NCBI GenBank assembly: GCA_965262595.1
Contig: OZ253548.1
Coordinates: forward strand, 1,612,001-1,676,000
Direction of reading: 5' to 3'
DNA length: 64,000 nt
Source of the DNA: CATQHB01 sp965262595
Lineage (GTDB): Bacteria > Chloroflexota > Dehalococcoidia > Lucifugimonadales > UBA3495
Positions within the stretch are counted from its first letter, which is position 1; every line of letters begins with the position of its first letter. The position numbers were made by a program, and so were the translations under genes. The notes beneath the pieces were generated by a model. It had not been told where the DNA came from, searched no databases, and saw nothing but the letters and a program-made list of their open reading frames with translations. Positions 59,628 to 64,000 of this stretch are shown here, piece after piece.

Positions 59628-61409
59628 TTAGGTCGCCTGGGGCATGGTGAAAGTAAAATTGCAACCTTCCCCTTCTCGGCTTTCTACCGTGATCCGGCCG
59701 CCGTGCGCCTCAACCAATTGTTTTACAATTGCCAGACCCAATCCGGTGCCCACGTCTCGTCGGGAGCGGTCCGCCTTGTAGAAACGTTCAAAAAGGTGCG
59801 GCAGGTGCTGGGGAGCAACTCCGATTCCGGTATCCTTCACTCTGATTTCCATCCAACCCGGAGTGGGTTGAGCTTCGATGGCAATTCGACCCTGAGGCTG
59901 GGTAAACTTGAGAGCATTTTCCACCAGGTTGACCAGGATTTGGTTGAGCTTATCACCGTCAGCCATTATTAGAGGCAAGTTATCCGGTACCCCGGTATCG
60001 ATTGTCACTTCCCGGGCCTCGGCCGTTTCCCGAAATTGTCTCCTGACCGCCTGCACCAGCGGAGGCAACGACGTCGGTTCGGCATCAATGATGAACTGGC
60101 CGCTCTCCATCCGGGACAGCTCAAGCAGATCGTCAACCAGGTTGTTTATTCGGTCCACGTCCCGAAGCATCCGCGACAGAAAATCGGCGGCAATCTTCGG
60201 GTCCTCCATTGCGCCCAATTCAAGCGTTTCCACTATCGCCTTGATCGAGGCCATCGGGTTGCGCAGCTCGTGAGAAACATTGCTGACAAACTCTCTCTGG
60301 CTGATCTCTACCTGGCGGATTCGGGTCAGGTCATGCAGGGTCAACAACACACCCCGCGCGCTGGTTTCATCCAGAGGCGTGGCAATAGCGCTGATGTAAC
60401 GGCGGGGATACAGTAAGGCTACCTCCTGCTGCAGGCGAACCTTGTCGGCCTGGCACTGGGACACCAAACGATGTATCTCGTGGTCCCGGACCAGTTCAAT
60501 CAACCTGGAACCTTCGGCTTGTTGCCCTCCGATTCCCAGCAACCCTCGGGCCGCCGGATTCAGCAGCATTACCTGCCCTGACGGCTCGGTTACAATTACC
60601 CCGTCGGCCATGGTGTCCAGCACCGCCGATAAGGTGTTGCGCTCGGCGGAAAGGTTCCGGATTACACCCCGCACCGAATCGGCCATCCGGTTGAAGGCGT
60701 CGGCCAGTTCATGGATTTCCCCGGGAGCGTAGGACTGAACCCGGTAGTCCAGTTCGCCGTCGCCCAGCCTTTGGGAACCTTCGGTAACCAGGTGAACCGC
60801 CTGGGAGGTCCGGCGGGCGGTCAAGTATCCCAGCGCCATTGAAAGACAACCAACCGCTAGGGCCCACAGCGCCAGGGGGATAAAAATCGGGCCCAGGTTA
60901 TACTCGGCCCGGGACGCGGGCTCCCCCAGGCGGACGGCGCCAATCACCGCACCGTTATTCCAAATCGGGACGGCGGTATAAAACATCACTTCAGAACCGG
61001 CTGGGTCATTCCGTGAGCTACGTCCCAAATCGCCGGCTAGAGCCTGCCTGACCTCCGGGAGAATGCTGTAATTCCCCGGCGGAGATTCCGGGGACTGAGG
61101 GCTATCGGCCAGGACGGCCCCGTCGATGGAAATTATGGTGATATGAGCATTAACCACCTGCTCCAGTTCACGGCTCAAGTCCTGGAGATTGGCGGTCTTG
61201 GCCGGAAGGGTGAGAGCGGTGGGGTCAAGAGAGGGGGAGAAGGTTGCGCTGACCAGTTGGGCTTGCTGTTCCAGCCGCTGCTCCCAGGCAGTGGCGAAGC
61301 GGTCACGCAACATACCGGTCAGGAAAAAAGTTGGCACGGCCAGGGCAAGAAAAATGAGCGCCGCGTTGGTAAGAGCGATTCGCCAGTTTAAGGAGGGTTG
61401 AAAGTTCAT
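59628..61409 (-). CDS. PhoR-like sensor histidine kinase
   Basis: A 593-aa kinase. TM1 is about residues 10-32, an extracytoplasmic sensor spans 33-173, TM2 174-197, HAMP 197-250, and a PAS domain about 255-365 (LDTMADGVIVTEPSGQVMLLNPAARGLLG). HisKA holds His380 in FVSNVSHELRNPMASIKAI, and HATPase has NLVENALKFTQPQ, VKDTGIGVAPQHLPHLFERF and GTGLGLAIVKQLVEAHGG. The layout matches PhoR/VicK/ResE kinases. Its start overlaps the response regulator stop by 4 nt. A PhoP-type box about 650 bp upstream of the regulator is consistent with phosphate sensing, but no phosphate genes are present. Confidence 0.93.
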   Translation of the reverse strand: MNFQPSLNWRIALTNAALIFLALAVPTFFLTGMLRDRFATAWEQRLEQQAQLVSATFSPSLDPTALTLPAKTANLQDLSRELEQVVNAHITIISIDGAVLADSPQSPESPPGNYSILPEVRQALAGDLGRSSRNDPAGSEVMFYTAVPIWNNGAVIGAVRLGEPASRAEYNLGPIFIPLALWALAVGCLSMALGYLTARRTSQAVHLVTEGSQRLGDGELDYRVQSYAPGEIHELADAFNRMADSVRGVIRNLSAERNTLSAVLDTMADGVIVTEPSGQVMLLNPAARGLLGIGGQQAEGSRLIELVRDHEIHRLVSQCQADKVRLQQEVALLYPRRYISAIATPLDETSARGVLLTLHDLTRIRQVEISQREFVSNVSHELRNPMASIKAIVETLELGAMEDPKIAADFLSRMLRDVDRINNLVDDLLELSRMESGQFIIDAEPTSLPPLVQAVRRQFRETAEAREVTIDTGVPDNLPLIMADGDKLNQILVNLVENALKFTQPQGRIAIEAQPTPGWMEIRVKDTGIGVAPQHLPHLFERFYKADRSRRDVGTGLGLAIVKQLVEAHGGRITVESREGEGCNFTFTMPQAT

Positions 61410-62107
61410 CCGTCCAGCCGGTAGCCAACTCCTCGAATGGTAACAATGCTCCGGGCCGTGGTGGGGTCTTCCTGAAGTTTCTCACGCAGCCAACTGATGT
61501 AAACATCGACCGTTCTGGTCTGACCGATATAATCATACCCCCACACTCGCTCCAGAATCTGGTCGCGGGTGAAGGCCCGGCCCTTGTTGGCTACCAAAAG
61601 GGCCAGCAAGTCAAACTCCTTGGGTTTCAGGTTCAGCGGCTGACCGGTCAGCTTGGCCTCGTGGCTGGTCAGGTCTATCTCCAAATTGCCTACCTGAAAG
61701 TTCTGGCATTCGGCGTCCGAAATAATACCTTGCTCCAGATACCGGGAACGCCGCAAGGTATTGCGAACACGAGCTATCAGCTCACGGATACTAAATGGTT
61801 TGGTGATATAGTCGTCTGCGCCCAATTCCAGGCCAACCACCCGATCGACTTCCTCTCCCTTGGCGGTCAGCATTAGGATCGGAACTTCCGATTCCCGGCG
61901 GAGAATGCGGCAAATTTCAAAGCCGTCCAAGGTAGGGAGCATGATATCGAGCAGCACAATGGAGGGTTTTAATCGGCGGGCCAGGTCCAGACCTTCGCCG
62001 CCATCAGTAGCAGTATGTACCTGGTACCCTTCGCGCTCCAGATTGTAGCGCAGGGCTTCAAGAAGGTTTTCCTCGTCTTCTACGACCAGTACCGATCTTT
62101 CCGGCAT
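61406..62107 (-). CDS. OmpR/PhoB-family response regulator
   Basis: A 233-aa regulator. The receiver domain (residues 1-118) has the acidic pair in VLVVEDEENLLEAL, phospho-acceptor Asp54 in VLLDIMLPTLDGF, the switch Thr in MLTAKG, and Lys in YITKPFS. The C-terminal winged helix (about 135-232) reads LTGQPLNLKPKEFDLLALLV and VWGYDYIGQTRTVDVYISWL, ending IRGVGYRL. It is a DNA-binding partner of the downstream kinase. The ATG has no strong ribosome site. Confidence 0.94.
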   Translation of the reverse strand: MPERSVLVVEDEENLLEALRYNLEREGYQVHTATDGGEGLDLARRLKPSIVLLDIMLPTLDGFEICRILRRESEVPILMLTAKGEEVDRVVGLELGADDYITKPFSIRELIARVRNTLRRSRYLEQGIISDAECQNFQVGNLEIDLTSHEAKLTGQPLNLKPKEFDLLALLVANKGRAFTRDQILERVWGYDYIGQTRTVDVYISWLREKLQEDPTTARSIVTIRGVGYRLDG

Positions 62108-62284
62108 GGAACCTCTGCCCGAGTCACCTGGCCTACAGCGCGACCGCTTGGGAGACTAGAAAACGAAGACCAGGATGGCAGGATTCAAAATGTTAAACCG
62201 AGGTAAATCGAAAGAGTCTCCAAACTATTATACCAGCGCCCGCCGGTAAGGACGCACCCTGCGCGAACAATCGAACTATTCCAT

Positions 62285-62623
62285 CTAATCTGCGGACAAC
62301 GCCAATTCGAGGGATTCGAGGGACTCAAACTCCGGTTGGCAATCCCGTAGTTCCGCCAGCGGGTACCGGGTAATTTCCCAGACCCCGGCCCAGGCTACCA
62401 CCAGGGTTTCATCATATTCCACCGTAACGGAGCGGGGACAGGTAATTTCCTGAGCTTCGCCGCCTTCGGTCAGCTTTTCACCGGTTATCGGATGCCGGTT
62501 TTCCGGGGCATTTTCGCGGAGCCAACGGTGGGAGAAAGCGCTCTGCTCGCCATCTTGCCAGGTGATAACCAAGGCATTGTTTTCTCGGGCGATTTTCTTA
62601 ATCGGATTTAATGCTAACTCCAT
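62285..62623 (-). CDS. GBBH-like N-terminal domain (DUF971) protein
   Basis: A 112-aa protein made of the domain found at the N-terminus of gamma-butyrobetaine hydroxylases and in stand-alone DUF971 proteins: NALVITWQDGEQSAFSHRWL, REN, then HPITGEKLTEGGE and VEYDETLVVAWAGVWEITRYP. The zinc-binding Cys seen in many members are absent; only one Cys (TCPRS) and one near the end remain. Stand-alone forms have been linked to iron-sulfur or cofactor assembly, not proven. ATG at 62623 has GGGAGGG upstream. A PhoP-type box lies 136-174 bp upstream of the start. Confidence 0.8.
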   Translation of the reverse strand: MELALNPIKKIARENNALVITWQDGEQSAFSHRWLRENAPENRHPITGEKLTEGGEAQEITCPRSVTVEYDETLVVAWAGVWEITRYPLAELRDCQPEFESLESLELALSAD

Positions 62624-62758
62624 GCCTGCCCTCCCAGTCCTTTCCTGCGTGGTCAACCCTTGTTCTAACCGGTGACCAGCATTACCGCCCACAGCGCGGT
62701 GTTTTCATATCTAACAACATTAGAATACAGGAAGGGTTTTAAGCTGAAGTTACGAAAA

Positions 62759-62797
62759 GGTTAAATATTGGTTGCCTTAATGTTAAGTAATTGTTAA
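62759..62797 (-). promoter_or_regulatory. PhoP/PhoB-type box: four hexamers at 11-bp spacing
   Basis: On the minus strand TTAACA (62797-62792), TTAACA (62786-62781), GCAACC (62775-62770) and TTAACC (62764-62759) start exactly 11 bp apart. TTAACA direct repeats at 11-bp period are the PhoP box of Gram-positive bacteria. The site lies upstream of the DUF971 gene and, farther, of the PhoB/PhoR-like pair. A -10-like TATTCT occurs about 30 bp downstream. Confidence 0.6.
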
Positions 62798-62910
62798 CTG
62801 CCGAAACAGGAAACGTAAAAAACCTCTTGATTGCTCCGGAGGTTTGATTAGCCCGGTGGTCGGCAGGTCAGGATAGCGGGCGGCCGGAAGAACCCAATTG
62901 GGGCGACGCG

Positions 62911-63945
62911 TTACAATCCAACCACTCGTATGCGGTGGTTATGAGTATCGGCAATAAAAATGTTGCCCGCGGCGTCCACCGCCACGCCGTGGGGCCGGGC
63001 CAGACCGGCGGCGGTAGCTGGGCCGCCGTCGCCTTCTCCGCCGTCACGCCCGCCCGCAATGGTGTCCACCACCCCGGTCTGGGCATCAATGCGGCGAATA
63101 GCAAAATTCTCGGTATCCACCACAATAATATTGTCGTCAAGGTCGCAGCGGATCGCCTTGGGCGCGCCCCAGGTCGCATCCAGGGCCGGGCCCCCGTCGC
63201 CGGTATAACCACGAATCGCATCCTTACCCGCGATGGTGGTCAAAATGCCGGCCGGGTCAATTTTCCTTACGCCGTTGCCCTCTCGTTCGCAAACGTAGGT
63301 ATTACCCAATCGGTCCATGCAAACGGCGCGGGGTCCCATCAAAGCGGCTTGGGCAACCGGCAGGCCGTCTCCATCCCGGGACTTGCTTCCCGTGCCGGCA
63401 AAGGTGGTAATAATTCCGGTCGCCAAGTCAACGCTCCTGATGCGTTGGTCCTGAATGTCGGCAATCAACACATTTCCCTTACCATCCAGAAACAAGTCGT
63501 TCGGTTCACGGAGCATCGCCGCGTTCCCCGGGCCGCCGTCTCCGCTAAAACCGACTTCTCCGGTACCGGCAATGGTGCTAACCGTACCGGTCGCTCCGTC
63601 GATTTTGCGGACAGCGGCATTTATACGATCAGCCAGGTAAATGTCGCCATTTTCATCGACTGTAATGGCGTAGGGCATATCAAATGTTGCTTCCATGGCC
63701 GGGCCTCCGTCTCCGGTGAATCCGGTCTCTCCGGTTCCGGCCACCGAGGTAATAACGCCGGTCGCAGCGTCCATCCGTCTAATAATATTCAGCGTGCCCA
63801 TCGCAACAAACAAATTACCCTGGCTGTCGAAAGCGCACATGTATGGTTCCTGGCAAGCGGCCTGCACCGCTGGACCGCCATCGCCGCTACAGCCTTCCTC
63901 CCCGTTTCCCAAAACCGTCTCGATTATCCCTTTGGCAACCGGCAT
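62911..63945 (-). CDS. NHL-repeat beta-propeller protein
   Basis: A 344-aa protein built of six NHL-type repeats of about 56 residues. Each repeat carries a GT-GETGFTGDGGPA-like loop followed by a strand such as PYAITVDENGDIYLADR, then IRRIDA-like residues. The DGGPA loops are rich in Asp/Gly and may bind Ca2+. No signal peptide or membrane segment is visible, so it appears cytoplasmic or non-classically placed. NHL propellers serve as protein or RNA scaffolds and in some enzymes; function is unknown. AAAGGAG lies 8 nt before the ATG at 63945. Confidence 0.9.
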   Translation of the reverse strand: MPVAKGIIETVLGNGEEGCSGDGGPAVQAACQEPYMCAFDSQGNLFVAMGTLNIIRRMDAATGVITSVAGTGETGFTGDGGPAMEATFDMPYAITVDENGDIYLADRINAAVRKIDGATGTVSTIAGTGEVGFSGDGGPGNAAMLREPNDLFLDGKGNVLIADIQDQRIRSVDLATGIITTFAGTGSKSRDGDGLPVAQAALMGPRAVCMDRLGNTYVCEREGNGVRKIDPAGILTTIAGKDAIRGYTGDGGPALDATWGAPKAIRCDLDDNIIVVDTENFAIRRIDAQTGVVDTIAGGRDGGEGDGGPATAAGLARPHGVAVDAAGNIFIADTHNHRIRVVGL

Positions 63946-64000
63946 AGCAAATCTCCTTTAAGGAATTACACGCTATCCAATAAACGTAAAAGTACGGGGT

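Overview
The window reads as chromosomal DNA of a GC-rich bacterium, most likely a member of the Chloroflexota of the Dehalococcoidia/SAR202 kind. The reasons are inferential: many CaiB/BaiF CoA-transferases, MmgE/PrpD, SMP-30, MaoC, GMC-oxidoreductase and luciferase-like enzymes among housekeeping genes; a 23S rRNA gene with its own promoter and no 16S gene directly upstream (as known for Dehalococcoides); and an rplI-dnaB-dnaD-dnaC type replication cluster. No marker proves the lineage.

Layout. 1-2040: 5' part of a 23S rRNA gene (minus strand), its leader and promoter. 2.2-9.6 kb: scattered metabolic genes (enoyl-CoA hydratase, MOSC protein, MmgE/PrpD, SMP-30, a DUF2779 nuclease, a methyltransferase) plus a probable small RNA at 4.05-4.18 kb. 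10-13.1 kb: a zinc-ribbon membrane protein coupled to an orphan CoA-transferase A subunit, Nudix, Lon-N domain and TenA genes. 13.5-17.5 kb: the replication operon, ending in a helicase loader with two AAA+ modules. 17.6-26.4 kb: oxidoreductase, signal peptidase, a broken YihY gene, a split MaoC pair, FMN-dependent hydroxyacid oxidase, adenosine-kinase-like kinase, DUF192 lipoprotein, HpcH aldolase. 26.7-31.9 kb: two CaiB-type CoA-transferases flank a small accessory insert (tail-anchored coiled-coil protein, nuclease-like membrane protein, nucleotidyltransferase-HEPN fusion). 32.3-33.45 kb: a CAU tRNA followed by decayed genes.

33.5-39.2 kb is a compact signalling operon (STAS protein, response-regulator/PP2C phosphatase, RsbW-like kinase, ligand-binding lipoprotein, sensor histidine kinase) whose last four genes overlap by 4 nt at each junction; it looks like a sensory partner-switching pathway with its own extracytoplasmic receptor. 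40-49 kb holds a DUF502 membrane protein, a cupin, a luciferase-like oxidoreductase, and a five-gene catabolic run (CMD protein, alpha/beta hydrolase, amidohydrolase, SMP-30 lactonase, GMC oxidoreductase). 49-57.9 kb has a YgjP-like metallopeptidase, small membrane proteins, pheST, and moeA with a histidine-rich N-terminus. 58-59.3 kb is infC-rpmI-rplT, where infC appears to start at ATA. Just upstream lies a 226-bp element with 24-bp perfect inverted ends carrying the 5' end of a DNA methyltransferase gene. 59.6-63.9 kb carries a PhoR/PhoB-like two-component pair, a GBBH-like N-domain protein preceded by a PhoP-type box, and an NHL-repeat protein.

Intergenic DNA is rich in repeats. At least two MITE-like families with terminal inverted repeats recur (R1 at 6.74, 8.47, 23.35 and 43.73 kb; R2 at 9.69, 13.27, 21.88, 32.16 and 51.73 kb), and many short tandem duplications are present, including eleven perfect 11-bp units. 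All assignments are from reading the sequence; no database search was possible.
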